Positions 41,401 to 51,598 are shown, numbered from the stretch's first letter. The stretch: 64,000 nucleotides of DNA from Tsukamurella sp. PLM1 (GCF_023168325.1 NZ_AP025688.1:2046001-2110000), one strand, 5' to 3'. Program-made: numbers and translations. Notes: generated from the sequence alone by a model not told the origin.

Positions 41401-42431
41401 ATGATTCCGCGTCGTGTCGCCGTCGTGTCCACGTGTCTTGCGTTGATGGTGGGAGCCCTCTCGGCGGCTCCTGCCGGAGCGGTACCGCGCACCGTCGACC
41501 TGCAGGCGCACCGGGGAGGGCTGGGCCTGCAGACGGAGTCGACGCTGGAGGGTTTCAGTGCGGCGATGCGGCTGGGGGTGACCACACTGGAGCTGGACAC
41601 GCAGGTGACGAAGGACCGGAAGGTCGTGATCACGCACGACCGGAAGGTGGACTCGAAGAAGTGCGCGGATACCAAGCCGGTCGTGCCGGGTGACCCGCAG
41701 TTCCCGTACGTCGGCAGGTACGTGCGCGACCTGACCTACGCGCAGATCCGCACCATGAACTGCGGGTACGAGAAGGTCAACGCCACGCAGAAGGTGGTCG
41801 AGGGCGCGCGGATGCCGGAGCTGCACGAGCTCTTCGAGCTCGTCCGCGCGCGACGCTCGCCCGTGCGGATGAACATCGAGACCAAGGTGGAGGCGGGGGC
41901 ACCGTCGGAGACGGCGCCGCGCGGGGAGTTCGTGCGGGCGGTGGCGGGGGAGATCACGCGGTCCGGGCTCGCCCGGCAGGTGACGATCCAGAGTTTCGAC
42001 TGGACGGCCCTGCGGGAGATCGGGCCGCTGCTCCCGGGCGTCGGGCTGATCGCGCTCACCAACGGCGAGCAGTTCCTGCAGACCGGGAAGCCCGGCGCGT
42101 CGCCGTGGCTCGGGCTCGACGTGGACTCCTTCGGCGGCGACTGGGTGCGGGCCGCGAAGGAGACGATCCCGGGCTCACCGCGATCTCACCGGTGCAGGGC
42201 GACCCGCAGGACGGCGGGATCGGCGATCCCGACTTCGTGCGGTTCGCGACGCCGGCGCTGATCGGGCGGGCGCATGCCCTGGGGCTCACGGTGATCCCGT
42301 GGACGGTGAACGATCCCACGACCATGCGGGCGCTGCTGAAAGACGGCGTCGACGGGCTGATCACCGACTACCCGGACCGCGCCCGAGCCGTGTTCCGGGA
42401 GCTGGGGATCGCGCTGCCCGCTCCGTCCTGA
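41401..42431 (+). CDS. Secreted glycerophosphodiester phosphodiesterase family protein (frame interrupted)
   Basis: A GDPD-type TIM barrel of about 343 aa with a signal peptide (cleavage near PAGAVPRT). Catalytic elements are QAHRGG, TLELDTQVTKD and ITHDRKVD. NIETKVEAG and the C-terminal VIPWTVNDP and DGLITDYPDRA complete the fold. The frame changes near 42168 (one G restores KEDDPGLTAISPVQG). A TAGCGT hexamer 7 bases before the ATG suggests a leaderless start. It probably hydrolyses glycerophosphodiesters from phospholipids outside the membrane. It is the first gene after the BREX operon. Confidence 0.85.
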
Positions 42432-42486
42432 ACGCGGCACGGGAAGGGCTTCACCGTCGCATTCATGTCGGCTATGGTCTTTCTTC

Positions 42487-43008
42487 ATGAAGATGAAGAT
42501 CGCGGGAATCGCCGCTCTGGTCTCGCTCGTTCCGCTCACGTCCGCGTGCGGACTGTTCGACACGAAGCTGGACTTCGACAAGCTGGAGTCGCAGATCAGC
42601 GACAAGCTGGACGCGGAGTACTCGAAGGCCGGTTACAAGGTCGATTCGGTCTCGTGCGACAAGTCGGAGTCCAAGCCGAAGCCCGGGGCCGTCTTCACCT
42701 GCGACGCGAAGGTCAAGGACGCGGTGGTCCCGGTGAAGGTCACCGTCCGCGACAAGGACATGAACGTCGACTTCATCACGACCGCGAAGCTCTACGACCT
42801 CGCCAAGTCGGGCACCCAGCTCGAGCCCGAGGTCTCGGCGAAGCTCAACGACAAGGTCACCGTCGACTGCGGCAACGGCCTCAAGGCCGTCGAGCCGGAC
42901 AAGTCCTACACGTGCAAGGTGACCGACTCGTCCGGCGCCAAGGGCACTCTCACCTACAAGGTCGGCCCGATGGACGGCCAGGACAGCTGGGAGGTCAAGC
43001 CCGACTGA
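42487..43008 (+). CDS. DUF4333 lipoprotein
   Basis: A 173-aa lipoprotein: signal peptide with lipobox LTSACG, then two tandem DUF4333-like units. Each unit has a Cys pair and a V..V.C.K/N pattern (VDSVSCDKSESKPKPGAVFTCDAKV and VTVDCGNGLKAVEPDKSYTCKV). DUF4333 proteins are abundant in mycolic-acid actinobacteria. Their function is unknown; a surface or periplasmic binding role is guessed. It sits alone between the phosphodiesterase and the convergent VWA gene. Confidence 0.82.
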   Translation: MKMKIAGIAALVSLVPLTSACGLFDTKLDFDKLESQISDKLDAEYSKAGYKVDSVSCDKSESKPKPGAVFTCDAKVKDAVVPVKVTVRDKDMNVDFITTAKLYDLAKSGTQLEPEVSAKLNDKVTVDCGNGLKAVEPDKSYTCKVTDSSGAKGTLTYKVGPMDGQDSWEVKPD

Positions 43009-43048
43009 CGCCGGACCGACGCCCGGCCGACGCGCGGCGCGTGCGGAC

Positions 43049-44192
43049 TCAGTCCGCCATGCCGCGTTTGCTGAGCTCGGTGCGGTCGGCCCAGCCGACG
43101 ATGTCGCCGCGGCTCAGGGCGACGGCCAGCAGGTCCGGGAAGGCGTCGGGGTGCAGGCGAAGGCGGGGATCCCCATGTCCGCCAACGCCGCCGCGATGTC
43201 GCGGTCGAACGAGGGCGCTCCCTCGTCTGACAGCGCGAGTAGCACGACCACCTGCACGCCGGCGGCCTGCAGCTGCGCGACGCGGGTCAGCATCTCCTCG
43301 CGGACGCCGCCCTCGTAGAGGTCGGAGATCAGCACGAAGATGCTGTCCTGCGGCCGGGTGATCAGTGTCTGGCAGTAGGCGATCGCCCGGTTGATGTCCG
43401 TGCCGCCGCCCAGCTGGGTGCCGAACAGCACGTCCACGGGATCGTCGAGTTGCTCGGTCAGGTCCACGACCTCGGTGTCGAACACCACGAGCGAGGTCCG
43501 CACGGACCGCATCGTCGCGAGCACGGCGCCGAACACGGCCGAGTACACCACGGACGCGGCCATCGACCCCGACTGGTCGATCGCCAGCACGATGTCCTTC
43601 GACACGCTCTGCGACCGCCGGCCGTAGCCCACGAGCCGCTCGGGCACGACGGTCCGCTGCTCCGGCAGGTAGTTCTTCAAGTTCGCGGCGATGGTCCGGT
43701 TCCAGTCCACGTCGCGCAGCCGGGGCCGGTGCGTGCGCGACGCCCGGTTCAGGGCGCCGGTGACGGTGGCCCGGGTCCGGTCGGCGATCCGGCGCTCCAC
43801 CTCCTCGACCACCTTCCGCACGACCACCCGCGCCGTCGCCTTCGAGGTCTCGGGGATCGCGCGTCCCAGCGAGATGAGCGTCGTCACCAGCTCGATGTTC
43901 GGCTCCACGGCCTCCATCAGCTCGGGTTCGAGCAGCAGCTGGTGCAGGCCCAGCCGTTCCACCGCGTCGTGCTGCATCACCTGCACCACCGTCGAGGGGA
44001 AGTACTCGCGGATGTCGCCCAGCCACCGCACCACCGACGGCGCGGACGCGCCAGCCCGGCGCCGCGCCGCCCCGACCCCTCGTAGAGCGCGGCGAGGGCC
44101 TTGTCGATCTTCACGTCGGCGCCCGTCAACGGGGGCATCCCCTCAGCCGACTTGCCGAGCAGCAACCGCCACCGTCGGTCCCGTTCCGTCAC
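43049..44192 (-). CDS. VWA-domain protein of a MoxR cluster (two frame breaks)
   Basis: About 381 aa after joining three frames (breaks near 44065 and 43160). The MIDAS motif DQSGSM is within IVLAIDQSGSMAAS, followed by FDTEVVDLT and GGGTDINRA for the other metal ligands, and ISDLYEGG. The N-terminal third is helical. It is the last of five overlapping minus-strand genes (SWIM, DUF5691, MoxR, DUF5682, VWA). MoxR-VWA pairs act as chaperone-like complexes that remodel partner proteins; the partner here is unknown. Confidence 0.83.
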
Positions 44193-46413
44193 GACGCCAC
44201 CTCCCCGATACCGAGCAGCCGCGCGGCCGTCGCGACGGCGGGACCCGTGAGAGCCGGATCGAACGCGACCGAGACTTCGACCGGGCCGCCGGAGTCGATC
44301 CGGGTCACCCGATCGCCGATGTTGCGCCGCACCCCCGGATCGAACTCCGCGAACGTCCGACGCAGCAGCGGCAGCACGTCGATGAACTCCTGTTCGCCGA
44401 GCCCCACCAGCCACTCGTCGAGCACGCCGAGCACCGCTGGATCGTGCACGAGCACGATGCCGCTGCGACCCAGGAATCCCGTGATCCACGCCGCCTTCGC
44501 GTCGGCGCTCGCACCCGCCGACAGCGCGCGGTGCAGCCGCAGCGCGGCGTCGGCACCGTCGATCAGCCCCGCGTCCAACAGCAACCGGGTGGTGCGCCCC
44601 ACGGGGAGCCGTGCACGTCCGGCCGGTCTGCGACTACTCGCAGCGCCTCGTACCAGCGGTCGCGGTCGTCGTCGGGCAGCAGCCCGACGGTGTCCTCCAC
44701 GGCGTCCACCCGCCCGACCAGTTGGGACGCGGCCTCGTCGCCGAGCCCGGTGACCGCCGCGGGCAGGCCCACGCAGACGCGCACGAGCAGGCCGGACGCC
44801 ACCCGGGCGAGCGCGGCCGTGTCGGTGCCGCGGGTGTCGCCGTAGCGCTGGGTGCGGCCGAGCGCGGGCAGTGCGGCCATGAGCGCGTCGACGTCGTGCG
44901 CGACCGCGGCCCGGTCCTCGATGGCGCGCAGCAGCACCGTCACCGCGTCGGGGAGATCCGCCACCAGCGCGACGTCGAGCGCGCCGGTGACCTCGGCGAG
45001 CGACGTCGACTCCTCGGCGATCGCCTCCAGCCGCCGGGTGGCCGCCGCGGGCACCGTGGTTCCCCACACCGACGCGACGACCACGTCCACCGACAGCTCC
45101 GGCCGCCACTGCACGGCCCAGCCCTCCTTGAACGTTCCCTTGCCGCTCGTCGCCGCGGGGTCGCCCCACTCGACCCCGAGCACGCGGAGCCGGTGCAGCA
45201 GCCGCGACTTCTCGACGTCGCCGGGCTTGCGCAGGTCCAGGACCACCTGCTTGACCGCGGCCGACGGCGAGAACCGCAGGGACCGCGCGGTCGCGTCGAT
45301 ATCGGCCTGCAGCGGCACCACCGGCAGGTGTTCGGGCACGGTGCCCAGCCGTTCGCCGACCACGGCCCGTCGGCGCACGAGCGCGGCCTGTTCGGCGGAC
45401 CCGTCGCACAGCACGGCGAGCGTGGCCTCGTCGACCTCGGCGAGCCCGGCCAGCGGCCGGCGGCGCAGCGCCGCGAGGCCCTCCGCGAGCCGCGTGGCCT
45501 CGATGATGTGCGCCGACGAGACCGGCACATCCTCCGAACGCAACAGCTCCGCGACCGCGGTGAGCCAGCGCACCACCACCTCGCCCGGCTCGGTCGTGAA
45601 CAGGTGGTGGTACCACCCCGGCGACGTGACGCCCGCACCGTAGCCGGACTCCGACGACAGCCGCGAGTACGTCCACGGCACCCACGCCGCACGGGATTTC
45701 ACCTTCGCGGCGCCGGCGAGGAGCTTGTTGTCGGCGGCGGCGCTGGGCAGCTTGCCGGTGAGCGCCGGCACGTGCCAGGCGCCGCACACGACGACCACCG
45801 TCTCGACGCCGTCCCGCTTCATCGCGGCGCGCAGGCACTTGCGCATGTGCGCCTCGCGCCGCTCCTCGCGCGAGGGCGGGGCACCGTCGGCCGACGGTGC
45901 CGCTGTGACGGCCTCGCGCACGGCGCGCATCGCCTCGCCGAGCGAGTCGAAAACGTCGTGCTCGCCCCGGGATTCGATCACGTCGTCCCACCAGCGCTCG
46001 GGATCGTCGTAGCCGGCGGCCGCGGCGAGCGCCGCGATGGGGTCGGCCCGGGCGGGATCCTCCGGTCCGCGGTCCGACGGTGCCTCGTCCTCGCGCGCGA
46101 GCGTCTGGGCCACGGGCAGGTCGATGAACTCGGCCGGGACGTCGTGCTCGACGGCCCAGCGCGCGGCCTGCCACTCGGGGGAGAACACCCCGAACGGCCA
46201 GAACGCGGACGTCGACGGGTCGTTCGCGGCGTAGCCCAGCAGCGCGACGGGCGGCTGCAGGTCGGGCTCGGCGACGTGCGCGAGCAGCTCGGTCGCGTCG
46301 GCGGGACCCTCGATGAGCACGACCTGCGGGCGCAGCCGCTCCAGCTCCGCCACCACCGCGCGGGCCGAACCCGGCCCGTGGTGCCGGATCCCGAGCACGT
46401 GGACAGCGGTCAC
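44189..46413 (-). CDS. DUF5682 family protein (frame interrupted)
   Basis: About 741 aa. The N-terminus VHVLGIRHHGPGSARAVVAELERLRPQ with VVLIEGPADATELLAH resembles the HxxGPGSA..EGP pattern of the TraB/ChaN/EreA-type hydrolase-like fold, in which DUF5682 is placed. VVVVCGAWHVPAL supplies a further conserved His. The main frame stops early near 44560. One base near 44600 continues it as TTRLLLDAGLIDGADAALRLHRAL to the stop at 44189. It overlaps the VWA gene by GTGA and lies 8 bases downstream of the MoxR gene. It carries an inverted pair of GGCACCGTCG motifs at 45880-45901. Activity is unknown. Confidence 0.78.
45880..45901. repeat. Head-to-head pair of the GGCACCGTCG motif
   Basis: Two copies of the window-wide 10-mer in opposite orientation, touching through GC, form a perfect 22-base palindrome inside the DUF5682 gene. 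It is the only such pair noticed among about 32 copies. Confidence 0.7.
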
Positions 46414-46421
46414 CGTCGGTC

Positions 46422-47521
46422 CTAACCGGCGTCGCGGGCGGCGCGGTAGAAGTCCTGCCAGCCCGGTCGCTCCCGCACCACCGACTCCAGGTACTCGGTC
46501 CAGGCGACGCCGTCGGACACCGGATCCTTGACCACCGCGCCCCGGATCGACGCCGCGACGTCGCGGGCTCGCAGCGTCCCGTCGCCGAAGTGCGCCGCCA
46601 TCGCCGTGCCGTGGGTGAGCACCGAGATCGCCTCCGCGGTCGAGAGGGTGCCGCTGGGCTGCTTGACCTTGGTGCGGCCGTCCTCGGTGACCCCGGAGCG
46701 GAGCTCGCGGAACACCGTGACCACGCGGCGGATCTCCTCCGCCGCGGCGGGGAGCTCCGGCAGTTCCAGCGCCCGGCCCAGGGAGGCGACGCGGTCGGAG
46801 ACGATGCGCACCTCGTCGTCGGCGGTCGCGGGTAGCGGCAGCACCACGGTGTTGAAGCGGCGGCGCAGCGCCGAGGAGAGTTCGTTGACGCCGCGGTCCC
46901 GGTCGTTGGCCGTGGCGATCAGGGTGAACCCCTTGGCCGCCTGCACCTCGACACCCAGTTCCGGCACGGGCAGCGTCTTCTCCGACAGGACGGTGATGAG
47001 CGCGTCCTGCACGTCGGACGGGATGCGCGTGAGTTCCTCGAGCCGCGCCACGCGGCCTCGGCCATCGCCGTCATGATCGGCGAGGGCACCAGCGCCTCCC
47101 GGCTCGGCCCCTCGGCGATGAGGCGCGCGTAGTTCCAGCCGTAGCGGATGGCCTCTTCCGGCGTGCCGGCCGTGCCCTGCACCAGCAGCGTCGAATCGCC
47201 GCTGATCGCGGCGGCCAGGTGCTCGGACACCCAGGTCTTCGCGGTGCCCGGCACGCCCAGCAGGAGCAGCGCCCGGTCGGTGGCCAGCGTCGCCACGGCC
47301 ACCTCCATCAGCCGGCGCGGGCCGATGTACTTGGGCGCGACGACCGTGCCGTCGGCGAGCGTCGTGCCGCAGAGGTAGTCGACGACCGCGGCGGGGGAGA
47401 GCCGCCAGCGGGTGGGCCGGCTGCCGCGGTCCTGCTCTGCGAGCGCGGCGAGCTCGGCGGCGTACACCTGCTCGGCGTGCGGGCGCAGCAGGTCGGTGGT
47501 CTCGGTCGGGTTTCGGGTCAC
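46422..47521 (-). CDS. MoxR-type AAA+ ATPase (frame interrupted)
   Basis: About 366 aa. Walker A is LLLGVPGTAKT in the segment ALLLLGVPGTAKTWVSEHLA. The MoxR/ChlI-type region LEELTRIPSDVQDALITVLSEK follows a break near 47055. FTLIATANDRDRGVNELSSALRRRF supplies sensor 1 and the arginine finger. The long N-terminal extension (HAEQVYAAELAALAEQDRG) is typical of MoxR proteins in this five-gene cluster. It overlaps the upstream DUF5691 gene by GTGA. It is likely to energise the VWA protein encoded two genes downstream. Confidence 0.85.
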
Positions 47522-48846
47522 TGGGGCAGCTCCTCTGCGATGGCGGTGCGGAGACGAAGGATCTCGGTGAGCGGGGCGAAGTACTGGGCGCGCGGGCCGG
47601 GGCTCTGGGCCATGAGCACCCCGACGCGGTGCGGCCACGGCGACCGCCGGCCGACCGGCAGGTTCCTCGCGGCCGCGTCGATCAGCGCGGTGTCGCCCGC
47701 CGGGAGGGGATGCCAGTCGTCGGACCTGAGCATCGTGGAGAACGCGCGGATCACGTTCTCGGACAACGCGTCGCTCCACGGCCCCGGGACCAGCGCGAGG
47801 TCGGCCGGTTCGCCGCTGCGGGCCAGCGCGGCGGCCCAGCGGGGCTCCCGCTCGCGGGCGGCGCGGACGCGCCACCCGGTCCGGAACTCGGTGCCGAACT
47901 CGCCGGACGCCCCGACGAGGCGCTCGGGCGGCGCGTCGAGGATCTCCTCCCAGGCGGCCAGCGGCAGGGCTGCGGACAGCTGTTCCACCCAGTACGCGGA
48001 GGGCGAGATCCTGCGGCGGCGGCCAGGCGACGCCGTCGCGCAGCGCCGCGGCATCCGGCTCGCCCAGGGGCGCGATGTCGAGCTTGTCGCCGAGCAGGGC
48101 GCGGCGCCTGCGCACCAGGGCGGCGGCGCGGGCCCGCATCCGGCCCTCGTACGCCGTCCCGACGGTGCCGCGCAGCGCGTGCACCGCGGCCGCGCGGACC
48201 GTCGCCGTGCGGTCGTCGAGACCGCGCTCGCACAGCGCCTCGGCGGCGCCGCCCGCGGGGAACGCACCGAGGTCCTGCAGGGCGGTTGCGCGGTCCGCCG
48301 CGCGGAGCGCGTCCCAGTCGGCCTGCGCGGGAACGGGGCCGGCGGCACCGTCGGGGCCGGTGAGGCGCGCGCCGATGCCGGGCGCGACCCCGGCCAGCCA
48401 CGCGCCGCGCGGCCCGGTGAGCGCGGCGACGGCCGGGCCGGCCTCGGGGTGGGCGACCGTGTGGCGCAGCAGGGGCGGGATGAGCCGGACGGGGCGCGCA
48501 GCCCCGCCGCCGCCACCGGATGCAGGCACCAGCGGTCCGCGTGCGGATACGGCAGCGCCGCGAGCACGACCCCGGCGAGGTACGGCGACATCAGGGGACG
48601 CGCATCGTCATCGGCGCACGGCACCGGCTCGAGCCCTGCCACGGGCGTCGGCCCCGAGACGTTCGCCGCGACGGCCGTGAGCGCCGCGACGTGGAGCACG
48701 CGCTCGGCGGGAGGGGTTCCGGGAGAAAGGCTCTCGAGGTACTCGATGAGCACGGGATCCGCCCCGCCGGAGGGGACCGGCCGGGTGGCCGTCCCGAGCA
48801 GCGCCGCGGAGACGATCCGCGGCCAGAGCGGCGACGGTTCGGTCAC
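47518..48846 (-). CDS. DUF5691 family protein (two frame breaks)
   Basis: About 443 aa joined from three frames, breaks near 48500 and 48005. The N-terminus is PLWPRIVSAALLGTATRPVP. The middle has helical, HEAT-repeat-like character (ATALQDLGAFPAGGAAEALCERGLDDRTATVRAAAVHALRG). DUF5691 proteins are found next to SWIM and MoxR genes in actinobacteria; the function is unknown. GTGA overlaps occur at both ends. A protein-protein interaction scaffold is a guess from the repeat pattern. Confidence 0.7.
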   Translation of the reverse strand: MTEPSPLWPRIVSAALLGTATRPVPSGGADPVLIEYLESLSPGTPPAERVLHVAALTAVAANVSGPTPVAGLEPVPCADDDARPLMSPYLAGVVLAALPYPHADRWCLHPVAAAGLRAPSGSSRPCCATRSPTPRPARPSPRSPGRAARGWPGSRPASARASPAPTVPPAPFPRRPTGTRSARRTAQPPCRTSVRSPRAAPPRRCASAVSTTARRRSARPRCTRCAAPSGRRTRAGCGPAPPPWCAGAAPCSATSSTSRPWASRMPRRCATASPGRRRRISPSAYWVEQLSAALPLAAWEEILDAPPERLVGASGEFGTEFRTGWRVRAAREREPRWAAALARSGEPADLALVPGPWSDALSENVIRAFSTMLRSDDWHPLPAGDTALIDAAARNLPVGRRSPWPHRVGVLMAQSPGPRAQYFAPLTEILRLRTAIAEELPQ

Positions 48847-50135
48847 AGCGCGATCACCTCCCCGCCGGCGATCACCGAGAGCGGTTCCAGCGCGTCGGCG
48901 CCCATCAGCCCCGCGACGGTGACCTCGGCGCCGCCGGATGCCGCGAGGAGGAGCCACCACGCGTCGTCGCTCAGGCGCACGGGCACGGCCGCGCCGTCGG
49001 CGTCGACGAGGTGCGGGGTCGGCGCCTGCGCCGGCCGGCCGGTCACGAGGACGGGGTGGTGGACGTGCCAGGGGTCGATCGCGCAGCGCGCGGCCCGGTC
49101 GGCCCGCGCGGCCGCGCAGCCCGACGGTGCCGGTGCCCCGGCCGGGTCCGTCGGGGTCAGATCGCCGGTCGGGAGCGCGCGGCGACCGTCGGGGTAGAAG
49201 GCGAGGGCTCCGCGGACCGTCGCGCCCACCGGCGGCCGCATCGGCAGCGGCGGGCCGCCCGGGGCCTTGAAGTCGAAGATGGCGGCCCACCGCGTGGAGG
49301 CGGCGCCGCGGAGCCAGGTGGTGCGCGTGGTGATCCGGTCCTCCTCGGACTCGGTGCTGCCCAGCACGGTCCAGTCGTCCGCCTGCGTGGGCCCGGCCAG
49401 GACGTCGGCGGTGGCCGTCGGGTAGCCGACGTGCCTGCGCACCGCGGCCGCGACCGGGGCGTCGAGCGCGTCCATGCGATCGTGCGCGCGGGCCAGCAGC
49501 CAGAGCAGGCCGAGCTCACGGACGAGGCGTTCGGGCCACCCGGCGCCGATCACCGCGGCGGGGAGCGCACGGACCCGGCCCGCGAGGCCCGGGGCCTTCG
49601 CGTCGATGAGCCGCCGGGCCAGGGGATCCACGCGCTCGTAGGCCGCGGCATCGATACCGGCGAGCCCGGCGTGGATCTGGTCGGTGAGCCACAGGGTCAA
49701 CTCCGCGACGCCCCGGCGACCGCGTCCGTGCGCTGCGCCGCGGTGCGGGCGGCACGTTCCGGGTCGCGGGGCTGTTCCGTCCGCTGCGCGGAGCGATCCG
49801 CGCGCTGCACGCGGGCGGCGAGCCACTCGGCCGCGAAGTCGGCGGGCGCGTCCGCGTCGGGGACCCCACCGTCGGCCCAGAGGAGCAGCAGGCCGAGGGC
49901 GTGCTTGCACGGGAACTTGCGGGACGGGCAGGAGCACTTGTACGCGGGGCCGGCCAGTTCGACGATCGTCTGATACGGCCGCGACCCGCTGCCCTGGCAG
50001 GCGCCCCAGATCGCGAGGTCGGTCGCGCCACTGTTCGACCAGGGCGCCGGCACCGAGTTTCGTGCCGGCCTTGGCCGAGGCGGCGTCCGGCGCGAGCCCG
50101 AGCACCTGCTCCCGCGTCCACCGTCCGACCCCCAC
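48843..50135 (-). CDS. SWIM zinc-finger protein (two frame breaks)
   Basis: About 431 aa after joining frames (breaks near 50030 and 49720). The SWIM zinc motif CxCx(n)CxH is complete in YKCSCPSRKFPCKHALGLLLLW at about residues 65-85. The C-terminal part (ELTLWLTDQIHAGLAG to the end) is all-helical then beta-rich and unassigned. It is the first gene of the SWIM-DUF5691-MoxR-DUF5682-VWA operon. GTG 50135 is chosen over ATG 50151/50154 because homologous sequence starts at VGRWTREQVLGLAPD. SWIM domains bind DNA or proteins. Confidence 0.75.
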   Translation of the reverse strand: MGVGRWTREQVLGLAPDAASAKAGTKLGAGALVEQWRDRPRDLGRLPGQRVAAVSDDRRTGRPRVQVLLPVPQVPVQARPRPAAPLGRRWGPRRGRARRLRGRVARRPRAARGSLRAADGTAPRPGTCRPHRGAAHGRGRRGVAELTLWLTDQIHAGLAGIDAAAYERVDPLARRLIDAKAPGLAGRVRALPAAVIGAGWPERLVRELGLLWLLARAHDRMDALDAPVAAAVRRHVGYPTATADVLAGPTQADDWTVLGSTESEEDRITTRTTWLRGAASTRWAAIFDFKAPGGPPLPMRPPVGATVRGALAFYPDGRRALPTGDLTPTDPAGAPAPSGCAAARADRAARCAIDPWHVHHPVLVTGRPAQAPTPHLVDADGAAVPVRLSDDAWWLLLAASGGAEVTVAGLMGADALEPLSVIAGGEVIAL

Positions 50136-50258
50136 GGATCCACTAAAGCACATCATCGGTGAACCTGGCGGAACGCCCGGAAGTTGCAGTCACGTGTGCA
50201 ACACAGGAATCAGTGGTGTAGTTTTCCATCGATAGACTCATTTGTCACGGAGGGCAAC
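50136..50258. promoter_or_regulatory. Divergent promoter region of the SWIM operon and the YdcF-like gene
   Basis: A 123-base region. GTTGCA/TGCAAC arms (50183-50202) enclose a CACGTG core, and the overlapping GTGTGCAACAC is a second small inverted repeat. TAGACT near 50233 may be a -10 element for the rightward gene, followed by GGAGGG before ATG 50259. Confidence 0.35.
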
Positions 50259-51008
50259 ATGCGTGTCTCTGGTTTCTTTCGTTCCGTCGTTTCGCTCACG
50301 GCGGCCGTCGCCGTCGCGACGACCCTCGCCGTCGGCACCGCGGGAGCGGCACCGTCGACCTCGTCCCTGACGAACGAGGCGTTCGAGCGCCAGGCGGCGG
50401 GTGACACCGCGGGCGCGCAGGCGGCGATCAACCAGATGCCGATCGACCAGGCTCAGAAGGTGGTCGCTCTGATGACGAACGTGAACAAGGCGCTGACCTT
50501 CCCGCTGACCGATCAGGTGCCGGGTGGCGTGGCCGCGGGCACCGCGATCGTGATCCTGGGCTTCGGGCTCGAGAACAACGGGGCGATGCGGCCGATTCTC
50601 GTGGAGCGGCTGACGAAGGGCCTCGCGGTGGCCCAGGCCTACCCGGCGTTCCCGATCGTCGTGACGGGCGGCGCACCCAAGGCGGGCAAGACCGAGGCCG
50701 CCGCGATGAAGGAGTGGCTGCTCGCCCAGGGCGTTTCCGGTACGCGGATCTACACCGAGGAGAAGGCCGGATCCACGCAGGGCAACGCCATCAACACGGC
50801 GGAGCTCATGCGGCAGAACGGATTCACGAACGGTGCCGTGCTGGTGACGTCGGCGGATCACACGCGCCGCTCCGTCGCCGACTTCCTGGTCGCGGGCGTG
50901 ACGCTGCAGGCCGTGGTGGCCTCCGACGCGAAGATCCAGTCCGCCCCGATGTCGGCGTCCGGGGTCGCGGGTGTCTACCGCGATGCCCGCGGCGTGGCGA
51001 AGCTGTAG
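50259..51008 (+). CDS. Secreted YdcF-like (DUF218) protein
   Basis: A 249-aa protein with a signal peptide (cleavage near AGAAPSTS). The DUF218/YdcF core is IVILGFGLENNGAMRPILVERLTKGLAVAQAYP, FPIVVTGGAPKAGKTEA, IYTEEKAGSTQGNAINTAEL and VLVTSADHTRRS, a Rossmann-like fold. Family members include proteins linked to cell-wall (SanA/ElyC) processes. ATG 50259 is preferred over upstream starts because GGAGGG precedes it and the signal peptide begins there. A GGCACCGTCG copy encodes the APS after the signal peptide. Confidence 0.83.
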   Translation: MRVSGFFRSVVSLTAAVAVATTLAVGTAGAAPSTSSLTNEAFERQAAGDTAGAQAAINQMPIDQAQKVVALMTNVNKALTFPLTDQVPGGVAAGTAIVILGFGLENNGAMRPILVERLTKGLAVAQAYPAFPIVVTGGAPKAGKTEAAAMKEWLLAQGVSGTRIYTEEKAGSTQGNAINTAELMRQNGFTNGAVLVTSADHTRRSVADFLVAGVTLQAVVASDAKIQSAPMSASGVAGVYRDARGVAKL

Positions 51009-51011
51009 CAG

Positions 51012-51593
51012 TTGTCGGCCTCGCTGCGCGCGGCGACGGATGCGGGTGCGTCCGTGGTGGTCCCGGTCGCCTCGGTGGGTGAAACGGGCCGGTTCGCGTT
51101 CCTGATCGACCCGGTGGGCGCCGCGATCGGGATCTGGGAGCCGGGATCGCACCCCGGATTCGTCGAGCGGGGCGCGCCCGGCACGCCGTACTGGTTCGAC
51201 TGCATGAGCCGCAGTTACGACGCGTCCTGCGCGTTCTACCGCGGCGTCTTCGGGTGGACGCTCGAGGAGATCGGCAGCGGCGGCAAGGAGGGCTCATTCG
51301 GTCCGGACCGGTACAGCCAGGTGCTCGTCGGCTCCGATGCGGAACGCGACGGCGTGGCCGGGATCATGGACGCGGCACCGCTGTTCGCCTCCGGCGTGTT
51401 CGGCGACGGTACGCCGTCGTTCTGGCAGGTGTACATCACGGTCGAGGACACCGGCGCCGCGGCGCGGCGGATCGTCGAGGCCGGCGGGGAGATCCTCCGG
51501 CCCGCTGAGAAGACCCCGTGGGGGACCCTCGGCTCGGCGCAGGACCCCGGCGGCGCGGTCTTCCTCTACGCGACCCCGCCCGCGGGGATGTAG
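51012..51593 (+). CDS. VOC (glyoxalase/bleomycin resistance) family protein, probably 5'-truncated
   Basis: A 193-aa frame. Its C-terminal half (YWFDCMSRSYDASCAFYRGVFGWT to the end) is a full VOC domain. The first about 45 residues (DAGASVVVPVASVGETGRFAFLIDPVGAAIGIWEPG) are only the second half of a preceding VOC domain. Two-domain relatives are about 260 aa. No good start codon or ribosome site precedes it (TTG 51012), and the YdcF stop is only three bases upstream. So an N-terminal segment of about 70 residues seems to be missing. It may be a remnant left by a recombination that placed the ydcF-like gene here. Confidence 0.65.
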   Translation: MSASLRAATDAGASVVVPVASVGETGRFAFLIDPVGAAIGIWEPGSHPGFVERGAPGTPYWFDCMSRSYDASCAFYRGVFGWTLEEIGSGGKEGSFGPDRYSQVLVGSDAERDGVAGIMDAAPLFASGVFGDGTPSFWQVYITVEDTGAAARRIVEAGGEILRPAEKTPWGTLGSAQDPGGAVFLYATPPAGM

Positions 51594-51598
51594 GCGCT

